Source: Chloroflexota bacterium
Lineage (GTDB): Bacteria > Chloroflexota > Anaerolineae > J036 > Brachytrichaceae
NCBI GenBank assembly: GCA_021788625.1
Contig: JAJYKL010000006.1
Location: forward strand, 21,156 to 85,155
Length of the DNA: 64,000 nucleotides
Direction: 5' to 3'
Part shown: positions 8,604 through 18,061 of the stretch, one piece after another
How positions within the stretch are numbered: position 1 is the first letter of the stretch
Layout of the letters: every line of letters begins with the position of its first letter
The notes under the pieces: generated by a model
Databases searched by the model: none
What the model saw: the letters and a program-made list of their open reading frames with translations, nothing else
What the model was told of the DNA's origin: nothing
Position numbers and translations under genes: made by a program

Positions 8604-9356
8604 ATGCTGCCGGAGTTTAAAGACCAGGAACTGCTGAACCGCGCCCTGACGCACACGTCGTACGCGAATGAACACGTAGCGGAAGGCGGTGTACCGATGG
8701 AGGATAACGAGCGGCTGGAGTTCCTGGGTGATGCTGTCTTGGATTTCGTCGCGGCCAAGTGGCTATTCCACCGCTTTCCCGACCTTAACGAAGGCCGCCT
8801 GACCAGCCTGCGCGCCGCCCTGGTGCGTGCCAGCACCCTGGCGCAGTTCGCCGAAAGCATCCACCTCTCAGATCACCTGCTGCTCGGGAAAGGTGAAACC
8901 GATAGCGGAGGGCGCCATCGCTCCAACATTCTTAGCGATACATTCGAGGCATTGATGGGCGCCCTGTACCTGGACCAGGGCGTCGATGCTGTGTGCGTGT
9001 ATTTCGAGCAGATGCTTGAGCGCGTCGTATCGGTCGTGCTGAACGAGAACCTGGACCGCGATCCCAAGAGCCAGTTGCAGGAGTGGAGCCAGGCGCACCT
9101 GGCAGTCACGCCGCGCTATAAGACGGTCAATGCGGAAGGACCGGACCATGCCAAGACATTCACGGTGGAGGTGTGGTTGGGTGACCGCGTCGCCGCTCTC
9201 GGCACCGGGAGCAGCAAACAGGCCGCCGAGCAGGCAGCCGCCCGTACCGCTCTCAGCAGCCTGGCCGCCAGCGAGGGACCAGATTCCACACCAACAAGCG
9301 AAAACGATTCAGGAGACGCACACGCTCTGGATCACAAAGAGTCGCCCATAGCATGA
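8604..9356 (+). CDS. rnc: ribonuclease III
   Basis: Endonuclease domain with the signature NERLEFLGDAVLD (35-47) and the second acidic cluster in DTFEALMGALYLD; double-stranded RNA-binding domain at about 155-230 (DPKSQLQEWSQ, GTGSSKQAAEQAAA). A polar tail of about 20 residues follows. An in-frame TAA lies one codon before the AAG-ATG, so the N-terminus begins with MLPEFKDQELL and is about ten residues shorter than usual, still reaching the first helix. No clear Shine-Dalgarno is seen. Processes rRNA and structured mRNAs in the cytoplasm. Confidence 0.93.
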   Translation: MLPEFKDQELLNRALTHTSYANEHVAEGGVPMEDNERLEFLGDAVLDFVAAKWLFHRFPDLNEGRLTSLRAALVRASTLAQFAESIHLSDHLLLGKGETDSGGRHRSNILSDTFEALMGALYLDQGVDAVCVYFEQMLERVVSVVLNENLDRDPKSQLQEWSQAHLAVTPRYKTVNAEGPDHAKTFTVEVWLGDRVAALGTGSSKQAAEQAAARTALSSLAASEGPDSTPTSENDSGDAHALDHKESPIA

Positions 9357-9358
9357 CA

Positions 9359-9393
9359 AACGGGCGGATGGGTCATGGACCCATCCGCCCGTT
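9359..9393. terminator. bidirectional terminator between rnc and rpoB
   Basis: Perfect inverted repeat: AACGGGCGGATGGGTC (9359-9374), loop ATG, GACCCATCCGCCCGTT (9378-9393). The 16-bp stem lies in the 76-bp gap between two converging genes. There is no long T tract on either side. Confidence 0.8.
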
Positions 9394-9432
9394 GAGCGTA
9401 AGATCACTGAGCGGCGACTGCCTACCAGCCGC

Positions 9433-12400
9433 TCATTCGTTGACGCTTTCTTCCAGCCCCAGCAGACCCATCCCCAACCGCGGGGTCTGGCGGCGATCCT
9501 CGTCTTTACCGAAGTGCATCACCTCGCCGCTCTCGTTGATGGCCTCCACAGCCAGTCCCAATGACTGCAGCTCCTTTACCAGTACCTTGAAGGACGCTGG
9601 GATGCCTGGTTCCTCGATCGGCTCGCCCTTCACGATCGACTCGTAGGTCTTCACGCGCCCCTGAACATCGTCGGACTTGACGGTGAGCATTTCCTGCAGC
9701 GTATGCGCGGCACCATATGCCTCCAATGCCCACACTTCCATCTCGCCAAACCGCTGGCCGCCGAATTGGGCCTTCCCGCCTAGCGGTTGCTGGGTAACCA
9801 GGCTGTATGGACCTGTGCTGCGGGCGTGCACCTTGTCTTCGACCAGGTGCGCCAGCTTCATGATATGCAGATAGCCTACCGTGACCGGATGGTCGTACGG
9901 CTCGCCACTCTTGCCATCCATGAGCTTCATCTTGCCCAGGGTAGGCAGTGGGTCCGTTAAATCCAGGCTCAGGTGCGTAGCCTGTTCGCGTACCTGCTCG
10001 TCGCTCAAGCCCTCGGGGCTTACCCCATGTGCTTCCAGCCACAGACGCAGCGTCGCATTCACCAGCGCATGGTCCGAGGCAGCACGGTTCGAGTACGACC
10101 GGTGGTCATCTTCGAAGCTAAGCAGCTCTTCAGGTATGTAGCCCTTCTCACGCATCCACTCAATCAATACAGTGCGGCGGGCGTAGGCTTCATCGCGCGC
10201 CGCGAGCTCCAGATCGTAGCTCCGGTCGGCCAGCCAATCGGACATGAACGCGATGCGTGCATCGTGGTCGTCGCGCAGCGTCTCGGTATCGACCTGATTG
10301 TCGCGCAAGGCCTGCCAGGCGCGCTGGGTTATTTCATGATAGGAGTGATCGATCAGCCAGGCGCGGCACAACTCAGCTTCGATCTCCGCTTCATCAGCAC
10401 CATCGAACACTGGTGTTACAGCGCGGAAGCCCAGCCGGTCCGCCGCCCAGCCCAGATGCGTCTCCAGGATCTGGCCGATATTCATGCGGCCAGGCACACC
10501 CAGTGGATTCAGGATAATGTCAATCGGTGTCCCATCTGCCAGGAAGGGCATGTCTTCAATGGGCACTACTTTGGACACGACGCCCTTATTGCCATGCCGG
10601 CCGGCCATCTTGTCACCCTGCGTCAGTTTGCGGCGCTGCGCGATGCTTACGCGCACCATGCGGTTGACGCCAGCGGGCAGGTCCCGGTGTTCGTCGCGGT
10701 CGAAGATTTTCACCTCCACTACCTTGCCATGCTCGCCGTTGGGCAGGCGCAGGCTTGTGTCCTTCACCTCGCGGCTCTTCTCGCCAAAGATGGCCCGCAG
10801 CAGCTTTTCCTCCGGTGAGAGCTCCTTCTCACCTTTGGGGGTAATCTTGCCGACTAAAATGTCGTTCTGGTTTACCTCCGCACCGATGCGGATGATGCCG
10901 CCCTCGTCCAGATCTTTTAGCGCTTCCTCACCCACGTTGGGGATGTCGCGCGTGATTTCCTCAGGGCCCAGTTTGGTCTCGCGGGCTTCGATTTCGTGTT
11001 TTTCAATGTGCACACTGGTGAAGTAGTCTTCACGCACCAGCCGCTCGCTGACCAGGATGGCATCTTCGTAGTTGCCGCCCTCCCACGACAGGAAGGCCAC
11101 CAGCACGTTCTCGCCAAGCGCCAGCTCACCATGGTCGGTGGACGATGAGTCCGCGATCACATCGCCCTTTCGCACGCGCTGGCCCTTGGTCACGATAGGC
11201 CGCTGGTCGATGCACGTGCTCTGGTTGGAACGGTTGTACTTACGCAGCGTGTAGGTGCGGCGACTGGGTTCAGCCAGCTTGCCCCGGCTGCCCTGGATCA
11301 TGATCTGCTTACCCGTAACGCTGACCACCTCGCCGTCTTCAGCAGCGATGATCACCTGCCCCGAGTCCATGGCGGCTTGCCGCTCCACGCCCGTGGCGAC
11401 TACGGGTACGTGCGGCTGCAGCAGCGGCACGGCCTGGCGTTGCATGTTGCTGCCCATCAAGGCACGGTTCGCATCGTCGTGCTCCAGGAACGGGATCAGC
11501 GCCGCGCTGATGCCCACAATCTGCTTCGGTGCAATGTCGATGTAGTCAATCTGTTCGGGCGGCGCGAAGATGAATTTCTGGTTGCGGCGCACTGAGATGC
11601 GGTTACCCACGAACTCGCCGTTGTCGTTCAACTTGGCATTGGCCTGCGCGATGGTGAACTTGTCCTCCGTGTCAGCCGACATGTAAGTCGTTTCAGTGGT
11701 CACATAGGGCTGCACCGGCAACGTCTCGATGCTGCGATGGCGTGCCAGCACCCCGGCCAGTTCCTCTGTGATGTGTGTGCCGGCGACGGCAAGCATCTGG
11801 CCTTGCGCATCCATTACATCCTGGCTGAGCGTGTGGCCTGCCGCGGCTTCGACTGTGTTCGGCACCGACCTGGCGATCTTGCGATACGGTGTCTCCAGGA
11901 AACCGTAGGCGTTCACCTTCGCGTAGGTGGCCAGGCGGCCGATCAGGCCAATGTTCGGCCCTTCGGGTGTCTCAATGGGGCAGATTCGACCGTAGTGGCT
12001 GTGGTGTACGTCGCGCACATCGAACCCGGCGCGCTCACGGCGCAGACCACCAGGGCCCAGGGCCGAGAGGGTGCGTTTGCTGGTCAGCTCGGCCAGCGGG
12101 TTTGTCTGGTCCATAAACTGCGAAAGTTGCGACGAGCCAAAGAACTCACGTACCGCTGCAACCACCGGGCGGATGTTGATCAAGTTCACCGGAGAGGGCG
12201 AGTCGTTGTCGGGCATGGACATGCGCTCCTTCACCATGCGCTCCATGCGCCGCAGACCCACGCGCAGTTTATTCTGGATCAACTCGCCGTTCGTCTTAAC
12301 ACGACGATTACCCAGGTGATCCACATCGTCGACCGGGGTGACCTGGTTGTTCACCTGGATCAGGTGGCGGAGCAGCCGCACCAGATCGATCTTGGTGATC

Positions 12401-13368
12401 GTACGGTGCGTGCGGGGGATGATGCTGTCCAGGTCCAGACGCTGGTTCAGCTTATAGCGGCCGACACGCTCCAGGTCGTAGCGACGCTGGTCAAATAACT
12501 GTTGGTTGATGAACTCTGTGGCGTTATCCAGCGTGGGGGGATCGCCCGGGCGTACACGCTTGAAGAACTCGATGAGCGCTTCCTGTGCAATGGTGCGAGA
12601 GGGTTTGTTGGGCCAGTCCGGCTCCTGCTTGAAGGTGGCATCCAGGAACTGGTGGTCGGGATTGTTATCCACATCGGCAAACAGGGCTTTGATCTCGTCC
12701 TCGGTGCCGGCGGTGAGCAAGTCCTTGGTCGCGCCATCGTCCACCGCCGCCAGCGCGCGCAACAGGATCGTGACGGGGATGGTGCGCTTGCGGTTGAACT
12801 TCATGATAATGTAGTCGCTCTTGCGCGTCTCGAACTCCATCCACGCACCACGATCCGGAATCAGTTTGGCCTGCGCGAGGGGCCGGCCACTGGCCACGTC
12901 CTCTTCAGCGCTGAAATACACACCGGGGGAGCGGATGAGCTGGGATACGACGACGCGCTCCGTGCCGTTTATGATGAACGTGCCATTCTCGGTCATCAGC
13001 GGGAATTCACCAAAGTAGATGGTGTCCACTTTGTGCTCGTCGGTCTTGCGGTTGTGCAGCGCAACCTTGGCATAGAGGGGCGCGCCATAGGTGAGATCGC
13101 GCTCCACACATTCCTCAATGCTCACCTTGGGTTCTTCGAACCAATAGGTGAGCCCATACTCCTTGGCTTGTTTGTAATTGCCGGGAAAATAGAGCGCCAT
13201 CTCGCCATTGAAACTCTCGATGGGCGAGATCTCCTCAAACAACTCACGCAACAGCTCGTTCTGGAACAGCTTGAACGACTCCAACTGCACCTCAATCAGC
13301 TTGGGCAGCAACTGAATTTCGGGAGAACGTGCATAGGACTTGGTGGCGTGATTGTGGTTTATCACCAT
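9433..13368 (-). CDS. rpoB: DNA-directed RNA polymerase subunit beta
   Basis: 1311 residues. Beta landmarks in order: RSPGVYFS, the rifampicin region [16 protein letters not shown] followed by [49 protein letters not shown], and the C-terminal [19 protein letters not shown]. Between the flap and the C-terminal clamp there is an additional acidic region of about 130 residues (around [17 protein letters not shown] to [12 protein letters not shown]), a lineage-type insertion. The residue matching E. coli His526 is Ser430. GGAGGG precedes the ATG. No rpoC follows: the next gene downstream is convergent rnc. Confidence 0.97.
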   Translation of the reverse strand: MVINHNHATKSYARSPEIQLLPKLIEVQLESFKLFQNELLRELFEEISPIESFNGEMALYFPGNYKQAKEYGLTYWFEEPKVSIEECVERDLTYGAPLYAKVALHNRKTDEHKVDTIYFGEFPLMTENGTFIINGTERVVVSQLIRSPGVYFSAEEDVASGRPLAQAKLIPDRGAWMEFETRKSDYIIMKFNRKRTIPVTILLRALAAVDDGATKDLLTAGTEDEIKALFADVDNNPDHQFLDATFKQEPDWPNKPSRTIAQEALIEFFKRVRPGDPPTLDNATEFINQQLFDQRRYDLERVGRYKLNQRLDLDSIIPRTHRTITKIDLVRLLRHLIQVNNQVTPVDDVDHLGNRRVKTNGELIQNKLRVGLRRMERMVKERMSMPDNDSPSPVNLINIRPVVAAVREFFGSSQLSQFMDQTNPLAELTSKRTLSALGPGGLRRERAGFDVRDVHHSHYGRICPIETPEGPNIGLIGRLATYAKVNAYGFLETPYRKIARSVPNTVEAAAGHTLSQDVMDAQGQMLAVAGTHITEELAGVLARHRSIETLPVQPYVTTETTYMSADTEDKFTIAQANAKLNDNGEFVGNRISVRRNQKFIFAPPEQIDYIDIAPKQIVGISAALIPFLEHDDANRALMGSNMQRQAVPLLQPHVPVVATGVERQAAMDSGQVIIAAEDGEVVSVTGKQIMIQGSRGKLAEPSRRTYTLRKYNRSNQSTCIDQRPIVTKGQRVRKGDVIADSSSTDHGELALGENVLVAFLSWEGGNYEDAILVSERLVREDYFTSVHIEKHEIEARETKLGPEEITRDIPNVGEEALKDLDEGGIIRIGAEVNQNDILVGKITPKGEKELSPEEKLLRAIFGEKSREVKDTSLRLPNGEHGKVVEVKIFDRDEHRDLPAGVNRMVRVSIAQRRKLTQGDKMAGRHGNKGVVSKVVPIEDMPFLADGTPIDIILNPLGVPGRMNIGQILETHLGWAADRLGFRAVTPVFDGADEAEIEAELCRAWLIDHSYHEITQRAWQALRDNQVDTETLRDDHDARIAFMSDWLADRSYDLELAARDEAYARRTVLIEWMREKGYIPEELLSFEDDHRSYSNRAASDHALVNATLRLWLEAHGVSPEGLSDEQVREQATHLSLDLTDPLPTLGKMKLMDGKSGEPYDHPVTVGYLHIMKLAHLVEDKVHARSTGPYSLVTQQPLGGKAQFGGQRFGEMEVWALEAYGAAHTLQEMLTVKSDDVQGRVKTYESIVKGEPIEEPGIPASFKVLVKELQSLGLAVEAINESGEVMHFGKDEDRRQTPRLGMGLLGLEESVNE

Positions 13369-13452
13369 TAAAAAACACCCTCCTCAATCTTGAGACAGGT
13401 TGACCAGCTAACCTGAATAACTTCTACGACTGGCATGCCTATCGGCTAAATA

Positions 13453-13492
13453 AGTACAAGGCGACAGAAGTTAGCCTTCGGTCGCCTGTACT
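13453..13492 (-). promoter_or_regulatory. hairpin in rpoB 5' leader
   Basis: AGTACAGGCGAC and GTCGCCTTGTACT (minus strand) form an 11-12 bp stem with one bulge, starting about ten bases after the predicted transcription start and about 85 bases before the rpoB ATG. There is no T tract, so it is more likely a 5' stabilising or regulatory hairpin than a terminator. Confidence 0.5.
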
Positions 13493-13508
13493 AAAAACGC
13501 AAAGGTCA

Positions 13509-13537
13509 AGTATAAGAGGAAATCTGAAGTTAGTCAA
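13509..13537 (-). promoter_or_regulatory. sigma70-type promoter of rpoB
   Basis: Minus strand TTGACT (13537-13532), 17-bp spacer, TATACT (13514-13509). A further TTGACA is at 13553-13548. This gives a leader of about 135 nt for rpoB and makes it transcriptionally separate from the epimerase gene upstream. The rest of 13560-13720 shows nothing recognisable. Confidence 0.75.
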
Positions 13538-13720
13538 ACCCTACTTATGTCAATCAGCTTTACCTGATCAACGCATCGGATTGTACCACATCAGCTTGAA
13601 AAACCTCGCGTGTATACCGTCCGTTAACCCAGATGCTGCTTGTCTGGTAGAACGTTCGCGAGTGTTGCATTGCCAGCGTCCTGGGCCGTCTCGTGGACCA
13701 GCCATCTTGTCCGCCGTCCT

Positions 13721-14440
13721 TCACTCCTTCAACTCTCGCGGCCGCGCCTGTGGCTCCCAGTTCAACAGCCGGCGTGCCTTTCTCATGTTCATGATCTTGT
13801 TCTCATAATCGCCACTGATCATGAAGGTCTGGAATCCGTTGCGATACTCCAGCGCGGCCAGCATCGCACGCGCCACGTCCTCCGCATCGGTGGCGCCGGT
13901 GGGCTTGCCTGGCACGGCTCGCGCCAGCCACTGCTCGCGCCCCAGCGGATAGAAGAGACGCAGCACGTTAATGCTCATGCTGTACCGTTGATAGGCGTTG
14001 CGGCATATCTCCTCTCCCATGCGCTTGGTGAGTCCGTACAGGTCGTGCGCATCGGGAGGCATGTCCTCATCGTAAAAGTAACGCAAATCCAGGGGCTCGG
14101 TATAGACCGACATGGTGCTGGTGTACACCGCGTGCGGGATGCCTTTTTCGTTCGCCGCGCGCAGAGCCAGGTACACCCCCTTCACGTTCACATCGAAGGA
14201 GGTCTGGATGAGATCGATCTGCAGCCCTTTCTGCAGGTTCATCGCCATATACAGCAGGGCGTCCATCCCCTCGGCGGCCTGCCGCAGCGCATCGTAGTCG
14301 GTGACGCTGCCAGTGTGATACTCCACGGATGAATCCGCCGGTGGGCGCAGGTCGAGCACGCGCAACGTGTGCTTCTGCTTCAGGAACGGAATGACCAGCG
14401 TGCCAACGTGTCCCGACGCACCGGTGAGGAGCAATTTCAT
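13721..14440 (-). CDS. NAD(P)-dependent epimerase/dehydratase
   Basis: 239-residue short-chain dehydrogenase of the extended type. TGASGHVG (6-13) is the dinucleotide-binding glycine motif; LYGLTKRMGEE holds the Y-x-x-x-K catalytic pair and STMSVY the upstream Ser/Thr. It is shorter than UDP-glucose 4-epimerases (about 320), closer in size to uronate-dehydrogenase-like members, so the substrate is unclear. AGGAG lies upstream of the ATG. It is on the same strand as rpoB but separated from it by 350 bp and a promoter. Confidence 0.8.
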   Translation of the reverse strand: MKLLLTGASGHVGTLVIPFLKQKHTLRVLDLRPPADSSVEYHTGSVTDYDALRQAAEGMDALLYMAMNLQKGLQIDLIQTSFDVNVKGVYLALRAANEKGIPHAVYTSTMSVYTEPLDLRYFYDEDMPPDAHDLYGLTKRMGEEICRNAYQRYSMSINVLRLFYPLGREQWLARAVPGKPTGATDAEDVARAMLAALEYRNGFQTFMISGDYENKIMNMRKARRLLNWEPQARPRELKE

Positions 14441-14653
14441 ATCACATCTCCTGTAAACTCATCATGGCTGCCAGCGCAACCCTGCATGACGAACGTCTTT
14501 CAACCAGCATGATGCCATCACGTGCGCTCGAGCGATGCTGTGTGACCCGCAACGGTACGATTTTAACCGCCCCCAGCACTCACGCGGCTGGATGACGTGC
14601 CGCGCACTTTTTCCGAAAATGAATAAAAATTGAGCCCAAGGAGTTGTGAACAA

Positions 14654-15886
14654 ATGACGTCTGTACAGACCCCGGTCTATGATATTTTGCTGCGGGGCGG
14701 ACATGTGATCGACCCCCTCAATAACGTCGACGGAGTACGCGACGTGGCCGTCAAGGAGCACGCCATTGCCGCGGTCGCGCCCAACCTCAACCCGGCGCTG
14801 GCTAAAAAGGTCATTGACGTAAGCGGCCGCTACGTCACGCCTGGCATCCTGGACATCCACGTGCACGTCTACCATACACGCGCGCCGGAGGGCGCTCCTG
14901 AAGGCTTAAGCGTCCTGGCCGACGCCTTTTCCTTTAAGAGCGGCGTGACGACCATGGTGGACACCGGCACCGCCGGCGGACGGCAGCTGCGCCACTTCAA
15001 GCACACCGTCATTGATCGCGCCCGGACGCGCATTTTCGCGTTCGTCAACATCGTGGACGACGGCATGATCGGCGACTTCGAGCAGGACCCACGCCATTTC
15101 GACGCGGAGCTGGCTGCCTCGGTGGTGGAGGCTTACCCTGAAATCTGTGTGGGCATCAAGACCGCCCACTACTGGACGCACAAGCCCTACGACGACCTGC
15201 ACACGCCGTGGGCCGCAGTGGACCAGGCCATCAAGGCTGCGGAGATGTGCGGCAAACCTGTGATGTACGACTTCTGGCCACGCCCCGAGCGCACCTACCC
15301 CGACCTGCTGCTGAAGAAGATGCGCCCCGGCGACATCCACACGCACGTCTTCGCCCAGCAGTTCCCTATCGTCGACGAGCACGGCCGCGTGTACCGCCAC
15401 ATGTTCGAGGCGCGCGAGCGCGGCATCATCTTTGACCTGGGCCACGGCGGGGGCAGCTTCTGGTTCCGCAATGGCGCGCGCGCCATTACCGATGGCTTCG
15501 TGCCCGACTCGATCAGCACCGACCTGCACACGGGCAGCATGAATGCCACGGTGGGTGACATGCAGACCACGATGAGCAAGGTGCTGAACATGGGCGTGCC
15601 CCTGTACGACGTGATCAAACTCTCCACCGTCAATCCGGCGAAGGAGATCGGCCACCCCGAGCTGGGCCACCTGAGCCCCGGTGCTTGCGCCGATGTGGCT
15701 GTGTTTGATCTGCGCCACGGCGAGTTCGGTTTTATCGATTGCGGCCGCGCCAGGATCGTGGGCGATCGCAAGCTGGAGTGCGTGTTCACCTTGAGAGGCG
15801 GCGACATCGTCTACGACCTGGGCGGTTTGAGTGCGCCTCTGTGGACCGAGGCTCCCCCCGCTTACTGGCGCCTGCCGGAGGCATAA
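14654..15886 (+). CDS. amidohydrolase/deacetylase family metallohydrolase
   Basis: 410 residues. Amidohydrolase signs: ILDIHVHVYHT (metal-binding HxH), VGIKTAHYW (Lys that is carboxylated in binuclear members), FDLGHGGGSFW and the C-terminal LSPGACADVAVFDLR. Similar to the dihydroorotase-like EF_0837 family, whose genes usually sit beside SelA-like PLP enzymes, as here. Substrate not established; an N-acyl amino sugar or amino acid derivative is plausible. AAGGAG lies about ten bases before ATG 14654, preferred over the ATG-like start at 14630. Confidence 0.82.
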   Translation: MTSVQTPVYDILLRGGHVIDPLNNVDGVRDVAVKEHAIAAVAPNLNPALAKKVIDVSGRYVTPGILDIHVHVYHTRAPEGAPEGLSVLADAFSFKSGVTTMVDTGTAGGRQLRHFKHTVIDRARTRIFAFVNIVDDGMIGDFEQDPRHFDAELAASVVEAYPEICVGIKTAHYWTHKPYDDLHTPWAAVDQAIKAAEMCGKPVMYDFWPRPERTYPDLLLKKMRPGDIHTHVFAQQFPIVDEHGRVYRHMFEARERGIIFDLGHGGGSFWFRNGARAITDGFVPDSISTDLHTGSMNATVGDMQTTMSKVLNMGVPLYDVIKLSTVNPAKEIGHPELGHLSPGACADVAVFDLRHGEFGFIDCGRARIVGDRKLECVFTLRGGDIVYDLGGLSAPLWTEAPPAYWRLPEA

Positions 15887-15893
15887 GACCTAT

Positions 15894-15927
15894 CCACGAA
15901 TCTTCGCGAACAAACACGAATAAGAAC
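15894..15927 (+). repeat. partial copy of dispersed CCACGAA repeat
   Basis: CCACGAATC...CACGAATAAG between the amidohydrolase and SelA-like genes. It resembles one arm of the imperfect palindromes at 34300-34350 and 36737-36797. Confidence 0.4.
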
Positions 15928-15962
15928 CCATGCGCCTGTGCGCCATTGCGAGAGATAACGAT

Positions 15963-17072
15963 ATGAGCATTTATGAAGAACTGGGCATCCGGCCCGTGAT
16001 CAACGCGTGCGCGACGCTGACGAAGCTGGGCGGCAGCATCATGCCGCCCGAGGTGGTCGCGGCGATGGAGGACGCCTCGCACTGCTTCGTCGATCTGGAG
16101 GAGCTGCAGTCGAAGGTCGGCGATCAGATCGCCAGATTGACGCGCAATGAGGCAGCCTACGTATCGTCGGGTGCGGCAGCGGGCATCGTGCTGGCTGTCG
16201 CCGCCTGCATCACCGGCCAGGACCGCACCCGCATGGACCTCATCCCCAACGACGCCGGCCCCAAGGACGAGGCGATCGTCTTTAAGTCGCACCGCAACGG
16301 CTATGACCACGCCGTGCGCATGGTGGGCGTAAAGATGGTGGAGATTGGCACCGCCCAACACACCGACCCGGCGGAACTGGCGGCAGCCATCACGGACCGC
16401 ACATCTGCCTTCGTGTGGTTCCAGGGTGGCATGACCGGCCGCGCCGACTTCCCCATCGAGCAGGTGATCGAGATCTGCTCGGCGCGCGGCGTGCCGGTGA
16501 TCGTGGACGCGGCGGCGCAACTGCCGCCCGTGGAGAACCTGTGGACCTTCACGCAGAAGGGCGCGGTGTGCGCCATCTTCAGCGGCGGCAAGGACCTGCG
16601 CGGCCCGCAGTCCAGCGGGCTGGTGGTGGGCCGCCGCTGGTTGATCGAAGCGATGCGCCCCAATGGCAACCCCAACGCGGGCATCGGCCGGCCGATGAAG
16701 GTGGGCAAGGAGGAGATGGCGGGCCTGCTCGCCGCCGTGCAGCGCTATGTGTCGCTGGACCATGTGGCGCGGCGCGAGCGCGACGAGCGGGTGGTGCGCG
16801 AGTGGTGCACGGCGCTGGGTGACCTGCACGGGGTGCGCGCGCAGCGCAGTTTCCCCAACGAGGCCGGTCAGCCGCTGCCGCGCTGTGAGGTGCTGCTCGA
16901 AGAGGGTGCCCTCCTCAAGCTTGATGCATTGATGCAGGCCCTGCGCGACGGCACACCAGCCATCGCCGTTGCCGCAGCAGGCGAACGTGGCCTCTACCTG
17001 AATCCCATGACGTTGACTGACGAAGAGGCAGTGGTGGTTGGCCACAGGTTGCGGGAGCTTCTGGCAGGGTGA
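15963..17072 (+). CDS. SelA-like PLP-dependent enzyme (aminotransferase class V fold)
   Basis: 369 residues from ATG 15963 (GAGAGA upstream); an in-frame start at 15930 adds eleven non-conserved residues. VINACATLTKLGGSIMP, YVSSGAAAGIVLA, VIVDAAAQLPP and FSGGKDLRGPQSSGL (PLP lysine) define the L-seryl-tRNA(Sec) selenium transferase-like branch. Family relatives include D-glucosaminate-6-phosphate ammonia-lyase, so it may eliminate ammonia from an amino sugar or amino acid. No selB, selD or Sec tRNA is present here, so a true SelA role is unlikely. Pairs with the amidohydrolase upstream. Confidence 0.8.
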   Translation: MSIYEELGIRPVINACATLTKLGGSIMPPEVVAAMEDASHCFVDLEELQSKVGDQIARLTRNEAAYVSSGAAAGIVLAVAACITGQDRTRMDLIPNDAGPKDEAIVFKSHRNGYDHAVRMVGVKMVEIGTAQHTDPAELAAAITDRTSAFVWFQGGMTGRADFPIEQVIEICSARGVPVIVDAAAQLPPVENLWTFTQKGAVCAIFSGGKDLRGPQSSGLVVGRRWLIEAMRPNGNPNAGIGRPMKVGKEEMAGLLAAVQRYVSLDHVARRERDERVVREWCTALGDLHGVRAQRSFPNEAGQPLPRCEVLLEEGALLKLDALMQALRDGTPAIAVAAAGERGLYLNPMTLTDEEAVVVGHRLRELLAG

Positions 17073-17160
17073 TAGCCACTCTCCTCACCTGAAGCTCATT
17101 ACGATCCGCTCGGCCGTCGATGCAAACCATCGCGGGTGGTAAATCGGGGCAAGCGCAGGT

Positions 17161-17691
17161 TCAACCAGACGAGGTCCTGTCAGCGTGTAAAGGGTAGCAA
17201 TACGATATCTCACGGGGCATGTCCACGCCCCACGTGCGCAACTCACTCACGACAGCATCGACCAGCGCCGACATGTTGGCCGTGACTTCTGGTGACAGGT
17301 CGGTGCCCCAACCGAGTGTAGACGGCTGCATGCCCCAGATGACCAGACGTCTGGGAGCACCGCCCTTCATTTGGTTGGCGGCCAGCACCTTCTGCAAACC
17401 TGCCTGGTGGATCGACGTCTTTGTCGACAGGGCCGAACTGATCTCTTCGCCTTCCAGGCGAGTCAGCGAGCCTGCTGACCTGCCCATATCCACCGCATCG
17501 ATGATCAGCGCGTCGGTCGCATCTTGCAGGTAGGGCAGCAGGTCCATGCCCAGTGTCCCGCCGTCGATAGCCTGAACCTCGTCCGGCAGCCGGTAGTCGG
17601 CCAGGAGGCGCTTCAATGCGCGAACGCCAAGTCCCTCATCTTTCAGCAGAATGTTGCCCACGCCCATCAGGAGGACGCGCATCTGTGCCAT
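17161..17691 (-). CDS. hydrogenase maturation protease
   Basis: HybD/HycI-type peptidase that clips the C-terminus of NiFe-hydrogenase large subunits after nickel insertion. LLMGVGNILLKDEGLGVRAL, IIDAVDMG and SIHQAGL carry the Glu, Asp and His nickel ligands. Start ATG 17691 (GAGAG five bases upstream) fits the family N-terminus; a longer frame up to 17820 has a Pro/Gly-rich leader unlike the family. About 176 residues. No hydrogenase structural or hyp genes are in the window, so its partner is elsewhere. Confidence 0.85.
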   Translation of the reverse strand: MAQMRVLLMGVGNILLKDEGLGVRALKRLLADYRLPDEVQAIDGGTLGMDLLPYLQDATDALIIDAVDMGRSAGSLTRLEGEEISSALSTKTSIHQAGLQKVLAANQMKGGAPRRLVIWGMQPSTLGWGTDLSPEVTANMSALVDAVVSELRTWGVDMPREISYCYPLHADRTSSG

Positions 17692-17985
17692 GTAGCTCTC
17701 GCGTTGTCTTGTCATCCCTTCGCCCCCGCGCACTACTGCGGACCACGAGCCACCTGCGTCAGGCAAAAGGTCAGCTAACAGCCGTATACCGGTTGCTGGC
17801 GACGGTATTACCACGCTCAATTAATTTTCGGTACTGTACTGCGGGTCTACCGTTAAAGAACCGTGAGAATCTATTCATGATTCCTTGTTACAGCTTGATC
17901 AGTTAGGACGCGATGGCGGATACCTGTCCCCAACAGGGTCAAAGCCAGGTCGCGCTATATACTAGCAACGGAGGATCAGTCTGAG

Positions 17986-18012
17986 CACCAGGCCAGACTC
18001 TCTGGTCCGGTG
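17986..18012 (+). promoter_or_regulatory. imperfect inverted repeat in HTH gene leader
   Basis: CACCAGGCCAGA and TCTGGTCCGGTG (10 of 12 positions pair), 50 bases before the HTH gene. A TATACT at 17958-17963 upstream could be its -10. Possible autoregulatory operator. Confidence 0.3.
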
Positions 18013-18061
18013 CAGGGCACTCCGAGTGTAAACCGAATTCATTCAACCCTTGGAGGAAACG

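Noticed and set aside
11737..13371. Long plus-strand frames across rpoB
   Set aside because: Shadows of the beta subunit gene on the other strand.
15786..17045. Long minus-strand open frame of about 420 codons
   Set aside because: Antisense to the SelA-like gene; His/Ala/Arg-rich low-complexity reading caused by high GC.
15963..17072. True selenocysteine synthase (selA)
   Set aside because: Too short (about 369 residues against about 460) and without selB or selD; it fits the SelA-like catabolic branch.
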